From positions 1 through 64,000 of the forward strand of contig JBDZVM010000017.1 of assembly GCA_040255675.1 (NCBI GenBank): a DNA stretch of 64,000 bases, in the 5' to 3' direction. Source of the stretch: JBDZVM01 sp040255675. Its GTDB lineage: Bacteria; Actinomycetota; Actinomycetes; Acidothermales; Acidothermaceae. The position numbers and the translations under genes are program-made. Positions 53,068 through 61,614 of this stretch are shown here, piece after piece; positions within the stretch are counted from its first letter, which is position 1, and each line of letters starts with the position of its first letter. The notes under the pieces were generated by a model. The model made no database searches. It saw only the letters and a list, made by a program, of their open reading frames with translations, and had not been told where the DNA came from.

Positions 53068-54999
53068 GTGTCGGCATCGGCCCCCGCTCACGAGGCGCGC
53101 GCCGCGCTCGAGAAGGCGCGCGACCACCTGCTCGGCCTGCAAGAGAACGCCGGTTGGTGGAAGGGCGAACTCGAAACCAACGTCACGATCGAAGCTGAAG
53201 ACCTGCTGCTGCGCCAGTTCCTCGGCGTCCGCACCGCGGAGCAGACCGAAGAAACCGCCCGCTGGATCCGGGCGCAGCAACGCGCCGACGGCACCTGGGC
53301 GACCTTCTACGCCGGCCCGCCCGATCTTTCGACCACGGTCGAGGCTTACGTCGCGCTGAAACTCGCCGGCGACGACCCTTCGTCGCCGCACATGGTCAAA
53401 GCGGTCGAATACGTGCGGGCTTCCGGCGGCGTCGAGCGGTCGCGGGTGTTCACCAGGCTCTGGCTGGCTTTGTTCGGACTTTGGTCGTGGGACGACCTGC
53501 CCACGATGCCACCCGAAATGATTTTCCTTCCGTCGTGGTTCCCGCTCAACATCTACGACTGGGCATGCTGGGCGCGCCAGACCGTCGTCCCGCTGACGAT
53601 CGTGGGCACGATCAAACCGAGTCGGCCGATCGGCTTCGACATCGACGAACTGCGCACCGGCGAACCGCCGAAACCGCTCGAGCCGGCGTGGAGCGTCGCG
53701 GGCGCGTTCCAACGGCTCGACCGCGTGCTCCACGCGTACTCCCGCTTCGCCAAGCGGGGGCCCGCGCGACTGCTCCGCAGCCTCGCCATGCGACGCGGCG
53801 CCGAATGGATCATCGCCCGCCAAGAGGCCGACGGTTCGTGGGGCGGTATCCAGCCGCCCTGGGTGTATTCGATCATGGCGTTGCATCTGCTGGGGTATTC
53901 CCTCGACCATCCGGTCGTGCGCAAGGGCATCGAGGGCCTCGACGGCTTCACGGTTCGTGAGCGGCAACTCATCGAGCCGGGCGACGTCGAACCGGTGTGG
54001 GTACGCCGGCTCGAGGCATGCCAGTCGCCGGTCTGGGACACCGCCCTCGCCGTGATCGCGCTCGCCGACGCCGGGTTGCCGGCCGACGACCCCCGGCTGG
54101 TCAAGGCCGCGCAATGGCTGGTCGGCGAAGAGATCACCATCACAGGCGACTGGTCCGTGCGGCGTCCCGGGCTCGCGCCAGGAGGGTGGGCGTTCGAGTT
54201 CGCCAACGACGGCTACCCCGACACCGACGACACCGGCGAGGTCGTGCTGGCGCTGCTTCGGGCCCGCGTGCCCGACCAAGCCGCGCTCGACGCGGCCGTT
54301 CGCCGCGGCGTCGACTGGACCATCGGCATGCAAAGCAAAGACGGCGGGTGGGGGGCCTTCGACGCCGACAACACCCGCGAACTGATCCTCAAGCTGCCGT
54401 TTTGCGACTTCGGCGCCGTCATCGACCCGCCGTCCGCCGACGTCACCGCTCACATCGTCGAGATGTTCGGAAAGCTCGACATGGCCGACGATCCATCCTG
54501 CCGGCGCGGCATCGCGTGGCTGCTCCGCCACCAAGAAAGCGACGGGTCTTGGTTCGGGCGCTGGGGCGCTAACCACGTCTACGGCACCGGCGCCGTGGTG
54601 CCCGCGCTCGTCGCGGCCGGTGTTTCGCCGTCCGCCCCAGCTATTCGACGCGCGGTGCGGTGGCTTGAAGGGCACCAAAACGACGACGGCGGTTGGGGCG
54701 AAGACTTGCGCTCCTACACCGACCCGGGCGCCTGGGTCGCGCGCGGAGTCTCGACCGCGTCGCAAACCGCGTGGGCGTTGCTCGCGTTACTCGCCGCGGG
54801 CGAGGATTCCGGCACGGTACGGCGCGGCATCGACTTCTTGGTGAAAACGCAACGCCCCGACGGCACCTGGGACGAACCGTATTACACCGGCACCGGGTTT
54901 CCCGGCGACTTCTACATCAACTACCACCTGTACCGGCTGGTGTTTCCGCTCAGCGCTCTCGGCCGGTACGTTTTCGCGCGTTCGGACGCCGACCGGTGA
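53068..54999 (+). CDS. shc: Squalene-hopene cyclase
   Basis: Cyclises squalene to the pentacyclic hopene at the membrane. The 643-residue double alpha-barrel enzyme has many QW repeats (QQRADGTW, QEADGSWGG, QSKDGGWG, QESDGSW, QNDDGGWGE, QRPDGTW). The catalytic acid motif reads DTDDTGEVV at about residue 386, a G where most cyclases have A in DxDDTA. GTGFPGDFYINYHLYRLVFPLSALGRY is the conserved C-terminus. The GTG at 53068 follows the prenyl synthase stop by one base; an in-frame extension upstream is antisense-like. Confidence 0.95.
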   Translation: MSASAPAHEARAALEKARDHLLGLQENAGWWKGELETNVTIEAEDLLLRQFLGVRTAEQTEETARWIRAQQRADGTWATFYAGPPDLSTTVEAYVALKLAGDDPSSPHMVKAVEYVRASGGVERSRVFTRLWLALFGLWSWDDLPTMPPEMIFLPSWFPLNIYDWACWARQTVVPLTIVGTIKPSRPIGFDIDELRTGEPPKPLEPAWSVAGAFQRLDRVLHAYSRFAKRGPARLLRSLAMRRGAEWIIARQEADGSWGGIQPPWVYSIMALHLLGYSLDHPVVRKGIEGLDGFTVRERQLIEPGDVEPVWVRRLEACQSPVWDTALAVIALADAGLPADDPRLVKAAQWLVGEEITITGDWSVRRPGLAPGGWAFEFANDGYPDTDDTGEVVLALLRARVPDQAALDAAVRRGVDWTIGMQSKDGGWGAFDADNTRELILKLPFCDFGAVIDPPSADVTAHIVEMFGKLDMADDPSCRRGIAWLLRHQESDGSWFGRWGANHVYGTGAVVPALVAAGVSPSAPAIRRAVRWLEGHQNDDGGWGEDLRSYTDPGAWVARGVSTASQTAWALLALLAAGEDSGTVRRGIDFLVKTQRPDGTWDEPYYTGTGFPGDFYINYHLYRLVFPLSALGRYVFARSDADR

Positions 55000-55643
55000 G
55001 CGTCGCCGTTTGCACCGCGCTAGGCATCGAAGCCCGGGCGATCCGCCGCGCCTGGCCGGGCGTCGCGGTGGTCGGTATGCGAGCGCGGCGACTCGACCGC
55101 GCGCCTTGGTTGACTGGAGCAGATTGGGTGCTTTTGCTCGGCTTCGGCGGCGGTCTGCACGCGCATCAGCGCACTGGCGACATCGTCGTGGCGAACGCCG
55201 TGCACGACGGTTCCTCGGTCGTCGACCTGCCGGCCGCACCAGCTGTCGCGGCCGCGTTGCGCCGCGCGGGCTTGCCGTCGTCCGAGGGAAGCCTGTTTTG
55301 CGCCGATCACATCGTGCGCGGCCGCGAACGCGCCGAGTTGTCGGCTCACGCGGTGGTCGACATGGAGTCGGGCCCGCTGGCCCGTTTGGTCGCGCGGCGA
55401 CTCGTCGTCGTCCGGGTTCTCGTCGACACCCCGACCGTCGGGCTGGTGCGCGCGTCGCTCACCGCCGGACGCCGAGCACGGCGCCGGTTACGCGCCGTCG
55501 CGGCAACCCTCGCCACCGACGATTTCGAGCCGGACGGCGTGCGGGTAGGCGTCGGGCAGATCACGTCGGGTACCGTCCAAAGGGCGGCCCCGCTAGAACC
55601 AGCGCCGCCGCAGGCTGCGCGAACGCATAGTAAGGAAGGCTGA
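54996..55643 (+). CDS. hpnG: HpnG-like adenosylhopane nucleosidase/phosphorylase
   Basis: Removes adenine from adenosylhopane on the way to ribosylhopane and bacteriohopanetetrol. The 215-residue nucleoside-phosphorylase-fold protein has CTALGIEARAIRRAWPG, LLLGFGGGLHAHQRTGDIVVANAV and AVVDMESGPLARL, the family DMES segment holding substrate contacts. The Arg-rich C-terminal 60 residues are an extension. GTG 54996 overlaps the shc stop. Similarity to HpnG is moderate; the position in the cluster is the strongest evidence. Confidence 0.8.
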   Translation: MSVAVCTALGIEARAIRRAWPGVAVVGMRARRLDRAPWLTGADWVLLLGFGGGLHAHQRTGDIVVANAVHDGSSVVDLPAAPAVAAALRRAGLPSSEGSLFCADHIVRGRERAELSAHAVVDMESGPLARLVARRLVVVRVLVDTPTVGLVRASLTAGRRARRRLRAVAATLATDDFEPDGVRVGVGQITSGTVQRAAPLEPAPPQAARTHSKEG

Positions 55644-55648
55644 ACGCC

Positions 55649-56653
55649 ATGGCGGTCCCATTTCGACAGGGTTTGCGTATCGCTGCGTATTTGGCCAAGC
55701 AGCGCGTGAAGCACGTGGAGAAGTTCCCGCTCATCGTCGAACTGGAGCCGCTGTACGCCTGCAACCTGGCGTGCGAAGGCTGCGGCAAGATTCAGCACCC
55801 GCACGACGTCTTGAAACAGCGCATGCCCGTCGAACAAGCGATCGCCGCGATCGAAGAAAGCGGCACGCCGATGGTGTCGATTGCCGGCGGCGAGCCGCTG
55901 ATGCACCCGCAAATCGAGGTCATCGTCGAAGAGTTGATCAAGCGCAAGAAGTACGTCTACCTGTGCACCAACGCACTTTTGCTCACCAAGAAGATCGACA
56001 AGTTCAAGCCGTCGCGCTATTTCGCCTGGGCGGTGCACATCGACGGCCTCGAAGAGCGGCACGACCAATCGGTGGCCAAGAAGGGCGTCTTCGCCGAGGC
56101 CGTCAACGCGATCAAAGAAGCGCAGCGTCGCGGATTTCGAGTCACCACGAACACCACGTTCTTCAACACCGACACGCCGCAGACCGTCATCGACGTCTTG
56201 AACTTTTTGAACGACGACCTGCAGGTCGACCAGATGATGATCTCACCGGCCTACGCGTACGAGAAGGCGCCAGACCAAGAGCACTTCCTCGGCGTCGAAG
56301 AAACCCGCGAACTTTTCCGTAAGGCTTTCGCCGACGGACGTCGCAAGAAGTGGCGGCTTAACCACTCGCCGCTATTCCTCGATTTCCTTGAGGGCAAGGT
56401 TGACTACGGCTGCACCGCCTGGGGTATCCCCAGTTACTCGCTCAAGGGGTGGCAGCGTCCCTGCTACCTCATGGGCGACAGTTACGCGAAGACCTACAAG
56501 GAACTGATCGAAACGACCGACTGGTCGAAATACGGCCGCGGCAAAGACCCTCGCTGCGCAAACTGCATGGCACACTGCGGATACGAACCCAGCGCGGTGC
56601 TCGCCACGATGGGATCGCTCAAGCAGTCGATCCGCGCAATGCGGGGCGCGTGA
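55649..56653 (+). CDS. hpnH: Adenosylhopene transferase HpnH (radical SAM)
   Basis: Adds the 5'-deoxyadenosyl group to hopene, giving adenosylhopane, the first step of hopanoid side chain formation. The 334-residue radical SAM enzyme has the cluster-binding CNLACEGC motif, SIAGGEPLMHP (SAM-binding GGE), a typical HpnH stretch PHDVLKQRMPVEQAIAAIEESGTPMVSIAGGEP, and a C-terminal Cys-rich CANCMAHCGYEPSAVL segment. It lies five bases after hpnG. The last four codons begin the 34-bp tandem repeat. Confidence 0.95.
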   Translation: MAVPFRQGLRIAAYLAKQRVKHVEKFPLIVELEPLYACNLACEGCGKIQHPHDVLKQRMPVEQAIAAIEESGTPMVSIAGGEPLMHPQIEVIVEELIKRKKYVYLCTNALLLTKKIDKFKPSRYFAWAVHIDGLEERHDQSVAKKGVFAEAVNAIKEAQRRGFRVTTNTTFFNTDTPQTVIDVLNFLNDDLQVDQMMISPAYAYEKAPDQEHFLGVEETRELFRKAFADGRRKKWRLNHSPLFLDFLEGKVDYGCTAWGIPSYSLKGWQRPCYLMGDSYAKTYKELIETTDWSKYGRGKDPRCANCMAHCGYEPSAVLATMGSLKQSIRAMRGA

Positions 56654-56727
56654 GCGCCTCCGCACGGTGACACGGCGGGGCGCGTGAGCGCCTCCGCACG
56701 GTGACACGGCGGGGCGCGTGAGCGCCT
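56641..56727. repeat. 34-bp tandem repeat at the hpnH 3' end
   Basis: Two full 34-bp units (56641-56674, 56675-56708) and a 19-bp partial third (56709-56727) start with GCGGGGCGCGTGAGCGCC. The first unit contains the last codons and stop of hpnH. It is the same kind of event as at the fahA 3' end (1-55). It could act as a termination or processing signal, but the sequence has no poly-T tract. Confidence 0.85.
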
Positions 56728-56765
56728 AGGGCCCGAGCACGTGCCGAAGAAGGGAGCCGGCCTCG

Positions 56766-58022
56766 ATGCGTGGCGGGCCTAGGCCGCAGCCCGAGGCACC
56801 CGAAGCGTCCGCGCCGCCTGGGCCGGCGCCGGGCGCCGGGCGGGCTCAATCGGCGGTCTTGCTCGAGCCAGTGAACTCAGCCGGGCGGCCGATCGAGAAC
56901 GTGTCTGCGCCCGAGCGAGCCCATGCGCTCATCCCTGGGTGGCTCTACACCGGGGCCGCGTGGTCGTGGCGACTGATCGTCATCGGGATCGTCGCCTACT
57001 TCGTCTTGCACTTCGTCTTGAAACTCGAACTCGTCGTGGTGCCATTTCTCGGCGCGATGGTGTTCACGGCGTTGCTGCGACCGCTTTCGCAATCGTTTCA
57101 GCGGCACGGTTTCTCGCGGCTTGGGGCGACCTGGCTCACCCTTTTCATAGCCATCGTGGTCGTGCTCGGCCTCGGTACGCTCGTCGTATACCGGTCGATT
57201 GTCGAGTGGCACATTCTGGTTCACGATCTGACAGTCACGACGCAGAAGACGCGCGAGTGGCTGGCAGGTAGCCCGTTTCACGTGAAAGCCACCGATCTCG
57301 AGGATCTGCAGCAAAAAGTCACTGACACGCTGAACTCGCATCGTGGTGCTGTCGTCAACGGGATCATCAGCGGCGCGAGCATCGTCGGCGAAGCCATCGC
57401 AGGCTTCATCCTGGCGATATTCATCACGTTCTTCCTGCTCTACGACGGCGAACGGATTTGGCGTTTCGTCCGGTCGCCGTTTCGGCCGCGCACGATCGAG
57501 CGTGCTGATCGCGCGGCGGGTGCCGCGTGGCTGACCCTCTCGGGCTATATTCGCGGCAGCGTCGTCATCGCGACGATTCACGCCGTCGTCATCGCTGTTT
57601 CGCTGTTCATCTTGGGCGTGCCGCTCATCGCGCCGCTGGCGATGCTGGTGTTCGTCACGAGTTTCATCCCGCTCGTCGGCGTCTTGGTCGGCGGTGGCCT
57701 ATCGGTGTTCGTGACGTTAGGAACGCACGGGCTCACCCCAGGCCTGGTGCTGCTCGGCATCCTGGTGGTCGAGCATCAACTCGAAGGTCACCTGCTGCAG
57801 CCGTTCATCATGGGCCGCTACGTGCGCATTCACCCGTTGGCGATCGCGTTGGCGTTGACCGCCGGCGGCGTCTTGCAGGGGATTTTGGGCGCTATCGTCG
57901 CGGTGCCGATCGTGGCGACGCTGCACGCCGCCTGGCCGCACCTGCGAGCGTCGGCGCTCTCAGTGCCGCCAGATGAACCACCGCCGCCGAACCACGTCGT
58001 CGTCGGCCAGGGCGGCGACTAG
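56766..58022 (+). CDS. AI-2E family transporter
   Basis: A 418-residue membrane protein of PF01594. It has a Pro/Ala/Gly-rich N-terminal 50 residues, paired helices from about 70 to 145, an extracytoplasmic domain, and the conserved block LSGYIRGSVVIATIHAVVIAVSLFILGVPLIAPLAMLVFVTSFIPLVG, which defines the family, with QLEGHLLQPFIMGRYVRIHPLAI. Roles suggested for members include Na+/H+ exchange and signal export; none is shown here. It follows hpnH at a distance of 112 bp, and a readthrough relation is possible. Confidence 0.88.
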   Translation: MRGGPRPQPEAPEASAPPGPAPGAGRAQSAVLLEPVNSAGRPIENVSAPERAHALIPGWLYTGAAWSWRLIVIGIVAYFVLHFVLKLELVVVPFLGAMVFTALLRPLSQSFQRHGFSRLGATWLTLFIAIVVVLGLGTLVVYRSIVEWHILVHDLTVTTQKTREWLAGSPFHVKATDLEDLQQKVTDTLNSHRGAVVNGIISGASIVGEAIAGFILAIFITFFLLYDGERIWRFVRSPFRPRTIERADRAAGAAWLTLSGYIRGSVVIATIHAVVIAVSLFILGVPLIAPLAMLVFVTSFIPLVGVLVGGGLSVFVTLGTHGLTPGLVLLGILVVEHQLEGHLLQPFIMGRYVRIHPLAIALALTAGGVLQGILGAIVAVPIVATLHAAWPHLRASALSVPPDEPPPPNHVVVGQGGD

Positions 58023-58040
58023 CTCGGCACGCGCCGCATC

Positions 58041-58124
58041 GCTTCCACCCGCGATAAACGGCGTTACCCCAGCACGAATGGCGTGCAAGCCGTTCGTCGT
58101 GGGTAACGCCGTTCATCGCGGAAG
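58041..58124. repeat. Intergenic palindromic element, copy C
   Basis: An inverted repeat bounded by GCTTCC (58041-58046) and GGAAGC (58119-58124). Inner arms carry GCGATAAACGGCGTTACCCC and GGGTAACGCCGTTCATCGC. It lies between convergent genes, 18 bases after the AI-2E gene stop, and could fold into a long hairpin. It is related to copies A and B; A and C share GGCGTTACCCCA and its complement. Confidence 0.8.
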
Positions 58125-58152
58125 CACCGGAACACGCCAGGCACCGAACCGG

Positions 58153-58518
58153 TCAGCACACGAGTTCGAACCAGACCGTCTTGCCGGACGACGACGTTCG
58201 CACACCCCATCGGCTCGCGATCTTTTCCATCAGCAGCAGACCGCGCCCGGTGCCCGACAGCCTGGTGACCCGGCGACGGCGGGGCATTCGGGAGCTTCCG
58301 TCGCTTACCTCGACGCGAATCACGTCGCCGTCGACAAACGCGCACACCTCGACGTCGGTACGGGCGTGCACGATGGCATTCGTGACGAGTTCGCTGGTGA
58401 GCAACCCCGCTGCGTCCGCGAGATCCGAATCACCGATCGAGGCGACTTCGCGCCTGACGAGGCGGCGGGCTTTGCCGACGCTGGACGCATCGCACGGCAG
58501 CACCGTCCGAACATCCAT
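58153..58518 (-). CDS. RsbW-like ATP-binding protein (single HATPase domain)
   Basis: A 121-residue GHKL ATPase domain. Its N box is LLTSELVTNAIVHART, DGDVIRVEVSDGSS holds the G1-box Asp, and GTGRGLLLMEKIASRWG is the G2 box. Actinobacteria have many such single-domain anti-sigma or regulatory kinases that act on anti-anti-sigma partners. No partner gene is next to it. ATG 58518 was chosen; upstream sequence in the frame is not family-like. Confidence 0.85.
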   Translation of the reverse strand: MDVRTVLPCDASSVGKARRLVRREVASIGDSDLADAAGLLTSELVTNAIVHARTDVEVCAFVDGDVIRVEVSDGSSRMPRRRRVTRLSGTGRGLLLMEKIASRWGVRTSSSGKTVWFELVC

Positions 58519-58651
58519 GCCGCCGAGAATACGGACTGTTGGCCTTCGATCCCGGTACGTCGGCCGCGGCGCGCTGGCGATTTTCGCACGATATTGGGTG
58601 TAGGCCCGGTAAGGTCGGGCCGGTCTCACCACCGGAGCCCAAAGATCAGAC

Positions 58652-59803
58652 ATGGAAGCAGGGTTGTCAGTGCCGCACGCAGCCAGGTCGCACGAGCGAG
58701 ATCGAGCGCGCGACGAGCGTTCCCACGGATCTCTGCGTGTGATGGCTCTCGGGGTGGTAGTCGTTTCGCTGCTCGCATGCGCCGCCTGCACGAAGGCTCG
58801 GTCGAGCGCTGGGCCGACGTCGTCCGCGCCGATCAGTTCACCGGCCTCGTCGCTGAACTCATCGCCGGGGCCGAGTTCACCCGCGAGCACGTCGCCGTCC
58901 GTGGCCGCGGGCACCGCGCCGTTGACCGGCCTGCCTTTGGCGAACGCGGCCGCGGCCACCCGGCCCGCGCTCGGTGTGAAGGTCGACAACGTCAAAGGTG
59001 CCTGGCCGCAAGCGGGTCTGAATCAGGCCGACATCGTGTTCGACCTGCCGGTCGAGGGCGGCCTCACCAGGCTCCTCGCGGTTTTCCATTCACAAGACGT
59101 ACCGCTGGTCGGGCCGATTCGCTCGATTCGGCCGGTCGACGCTGACATCTTGCCGCTGTTCCACCACCCCTATTTCGCTTTCTCGGGCGGCACCTCCTCT
59201 GACATCGGGCCGAGCCAGCAACATTCCGGCGCGACCTTGATGTGGTGGGACGTCACGCCGTCGTTGTTCGTCGTCCGCAAGGACCATGCGGTGCCGCATC
59301 AGGTCTTCGCGACGTCGTCCACGTTGTACGCGGGCGGGCAAGCCCGGACGCCGTCGAAAACTCCTCCCCCCGCGGTCTTCAGCTACAGTGCCGCCGCGCC
59401 CCCGGGAGCGACGCACGCGACATCGATCACCGCGCCGTTCAACGCCGCGACCGCTGCCTGGACCTGGGACGGCAAACAGTACCTGCGAAACCAAGATGGC
59501 CACGCCGACATGTTGCTCGACGGCACGCAGGTGTCGGCGTCCAACATCGTCGTGATGTCGGTGTCGGTCAAGGCGACAGCGGCACGCGACTCACACGGCA
59601 GCGTCGTACCGCTGCCCGTCCTCATCGGTTCCGGTACGGCATGGGTTTTCCGGGACGGCGTGATGGTGAAAGGCATCTGGAGCCGCGCCAAACTGGGCGA
59701 CCCGATGAAGCTTTTGACGTCGTCCGGGGACGTGATTGCCTTGTCACCCGGCCGCACCTGGGTAGAGGTTTTGCCGAACTCGCACCAGCCCCGGATTCAG
59801 TAG
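58652..59803 (+). CDS. DUF3048-domain lipoprotein (YerB-like)
   Basis: A 383-residue secreted protein. The first 30 residues are polar. A hydrophobic segment then ends at VSLLACAACTKA, which contains a lipobox-like LACAAC, and a Ser/Pro linker follows (about 50-90). The DUF3048 domain (about 95-375) has RPALGVKVDNVKGAWPQAGLNQADIVFDLPVEGGLTRLLAVFHSQ and GPIRSIRPVDADIL. Function of the family is unknown. Translation may start at ATG 58652 or nearer the signal peptide (GTG 58739, ATG 58742). Confidence 0.85.
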   Translation: MEAGLSVPHAARSHERDRARDERSHGSLRVMALGVVVVSLLACAACTKARSSAGPTSSAPISSPASSLNSSPGPSSPASTSPSVAAGTAPLTGLPLANAAAATRPALGVKVDNVKGAWPQAGLNQADIVFDLPVEGGLTRLLAVFHSQDVPLVGPIRSIRPVDADILPLFHHPYFAFSGGTSSDIGPSQQHSGATLMWWDVTPSLFVVRKDHAVPHQVFATSSTLYAGGQARTPSKTPPPAVFSYSAAAPPGATHATSITAPFNAATAAWTWDGKQYLRNQDGHADMLLDGTQVSASNIVVMSVSVKATAARDSHGSVVPLPVLIGSGTAWVFRDGVMVKGIWSRAKLGDPMKLLTSSGDVIALSPGRTWVEVLPNSHQPRIQ

Positions 59804-60568
59804 CTATTTCGCCGTCCAACCTCCGTCAGCGGACAGGATCGCGCCGGTGACGTACGATGCCAAATCGCTCGCCAAGAACATGACAGCTTGCGCGACCTCG
59901 CGCGGGTCCGAGATGCGGTTTAGCGGCACCTGCTCCGCGAGCCATCCGAACCAGGCGTCAGGATCGGGATAGGCGTCGGCATTCGCGCGCAGCATCGGTG
60001 TCATCATCGGGCCGGGGCACACACAGTTGACCCGAATCTTTTCCTTCCCGTAGTCGACGGCAGCTTGCCGGGTCAGCATCAAAACTCCCGCCTTCGCGGG
60101 TGCGTAGGCGCCCTGGTCGGGAAGGCCCACGAGACTCGAAATCGAACCAACGTTGACGATAGACCCGCCGCCGGCGCGTCGCATCGCGGGAATCGCGTGG
60201 TGCATCATCAGGAATTGCGACGTGAGGTTGATTGCGACCGTACGGTTCCATTCGTCGAGGCTGGTGTCCGCCACCGGGTGCACCTGCGTGATACCAGCGT
60301 TGTTAACCAGGATGTCGAGCTTGTTGAAATTGCGTTCGGCGGTCGCCACGAGGTCGGCCGCGATTGCTTCGTCGGTAAGGTCGCCGACGAACGCGCGAGC
60401 CACCGAACCATCACCGGAAATCGTCTTCGCGAGTTCTTCGACGTCTGGACTGATGTCGGCGAGGACGACGCGCGCACCCTGCTCGGCGAAAATCGTCGCA
60501 CTGGCTCGGCCAAGACCCTGTGCGGCTCCGGTAATGATGGCTACCTTGCCGTCCAATATCGCGGTCAC
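59804..60568 (-). CDS. SDR-family oxidoreductase
   Basis: A 254-residue short-chain dehydrogenase with TGAAQGLGRASATIFAEQG, an Asp after beta 2 (VVLADISPD, favouring NAD), NNAGI, a catalytic Ser in VGSISSLVGLPDQG, Tyr-x-x-x-Lys as AYAPAKAG, and CVCPGPMMTPM. Last gene of the oligosaccharide operon. The substrate is probably a keto- or uronic-type sugar released by the GH88 enzyme. GTG 60568 overlaps the upstream stop by 4 bp. Confidence 0.9.
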   Translation of the reverse strand: MTAILDGKVAIITGAAQGLGRASATIFAEQGARVVLADISPDVEELAKTISGDGSVARAFVGDLTDEAIAADLVATAERNFNKLDILVNNAGITQVHPVADTSLDEWNRTVAINLTSQFLMMHHAIPAMRRAGGGSIVNVGSISSLVGLPDQGAYAPAKAGVLMLTRQAAVDYGKEKIRVNCVCPGPMMTPMLRANADAYPDPDAWFGWLAEQVPLNRISDPREVAQAVMFLASDLASYVTGAILSADGGWTAK

Positions 60569-61614
60569 GCTTGTACTCCTTTTTGTTTGCCTGACGTTGC
60601 GCCGACGGGTTGTGCCTTGCCCGACTTGATGCTGGCAAGGCAGGCAGCCAGCACCTCCGATTCCGCGGCCGACTCCGTCGTTGGATACAAATCGTTCGTG
60701 TCGCCGCGCACCGCCTTGCTGAAGGCCTCGACCTCAAGCTGGTACTGGTCGGCGTCGGCGAAACGTTCTGTCGACACCTCGCCACGCGAATTCGTCATGA
60801 CGATGGCGAGTTCGTCTCGGGCGGGCTGGAACGGCGGTGACGCGTACGGCCGTTCGACGTGTGCTGTGCCGAGTGTGCCGACCACTTCGTAGTGGTTGCG
60901 ATACAGAAGGGTAAGTGCGCAGTCGATGACGGCGGCACGCCCACCCGAGAAATGGAGAACGATCGCGCTCACCTGGTCGGCCCCGGTCGGCGCCGACCGC
61001 GACACGGCCGCGTAAACGGACGTCGGCGACTCCCCGAAAAACCAACGCGCGGTATTGATGGCGTAGACGCCGACGTCGAAAAGGGCACCGGCCCCCGGCG
61101 CGTTCAGCATTCGAATGTTTTCTTCGGGTCTGTCGAGCGACACCGTGAACGACGCCTGAATAAGTTGAACTTCGCCGAACTGGCCGGACGAAATCAGCTC
61201 GCGCACCCGACGGTGCTGCGGGCTGTATCGGTACATGAACGCTTCCATCAACAAGGCCGAGCAGCGCTCGCTGGTCTCGCGCATGCGCGCAACCTCTTTG
61301 GGTGACACGCCGAGCGGTTTCTCGCACAACACGTGCTTGCCCGCCTCCATCGCGCGGATCGCCCACTCGCTGTGCAGATGGTTCGGCACCGGGATGTACA
61401 CAGCTTCGACGTCGGGATCAGCAAGCAGCGATTCGTACGCGCCGTCGCCTGAATAGAGCGTCGCCTCGTCGTGGCCCGCGGTTTTCATGTCTGGGCGCCG
61501 TGTCGCGACCGCCCGCAGCGTCGCGCCCGGAACGGCTTCGATCGCTGGAATGACTGCCTTGACGGCAATATCGGCAAGGCCGAGCACGCCCCACCGCACC
61601 GGTTCATTCGTCAT
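60565..61614 (-). CDS. Gfo/Idh/MocA-family oxidoreductase
   Basis: A 349-residue NAD(P)-dependent sugar oxidoreductase. The N-terminal Rossmann fold has WGVLGLADIAVKAVIPAI. The family EKP motif is in AGKHVLCEKPLGVSPKE, and the sugar domain has GALFDVGVYAINTARWFFG with the usual Asp-x-x-x-Tyr/His arrangement. The start is ATG 61614, overlapping the GH88 gene stop as ATGA. It probably oxidises or epimerises a sugar from the imported oligosaccharide. Confidence 0.9.
   Translation of the reverse strand: MTNEPVRWGVLGLADIAVKAVIPAIEAVPGATLRAVATRRPDMKTAGHDEATLYSGDGAYESLLADPDVEAVYIPVPNHLHSEWAIRAMEAGKHVLCEKPLGVSPKEVARMRETSERCSALLMEAFMYRYSPQHRRVRELISSGQFGEVQLIQASFTVSLDRPEENIRMLNAPGAGALFDVGVYAINTARWFFGESPTSVYAAVSRSAPTGADQVSAIVLHFSGGRAAVIDCALTLLYRNHYEVVGTLGTAHVERPYASPPFQPARDELAIVMTNSRGEVSTERFADADQYQLEVEAFSKAVRGDTNDLYPTTESAAESEVLAACLASIKSGKAQPVGATSGKQKGVQA

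Noticed and set aside
53047..54765. Minus-strand 572-residue reading frame
   Set aside because: It is exactly antisense to squalene-hopene cyclase and contains no recognisable domain.
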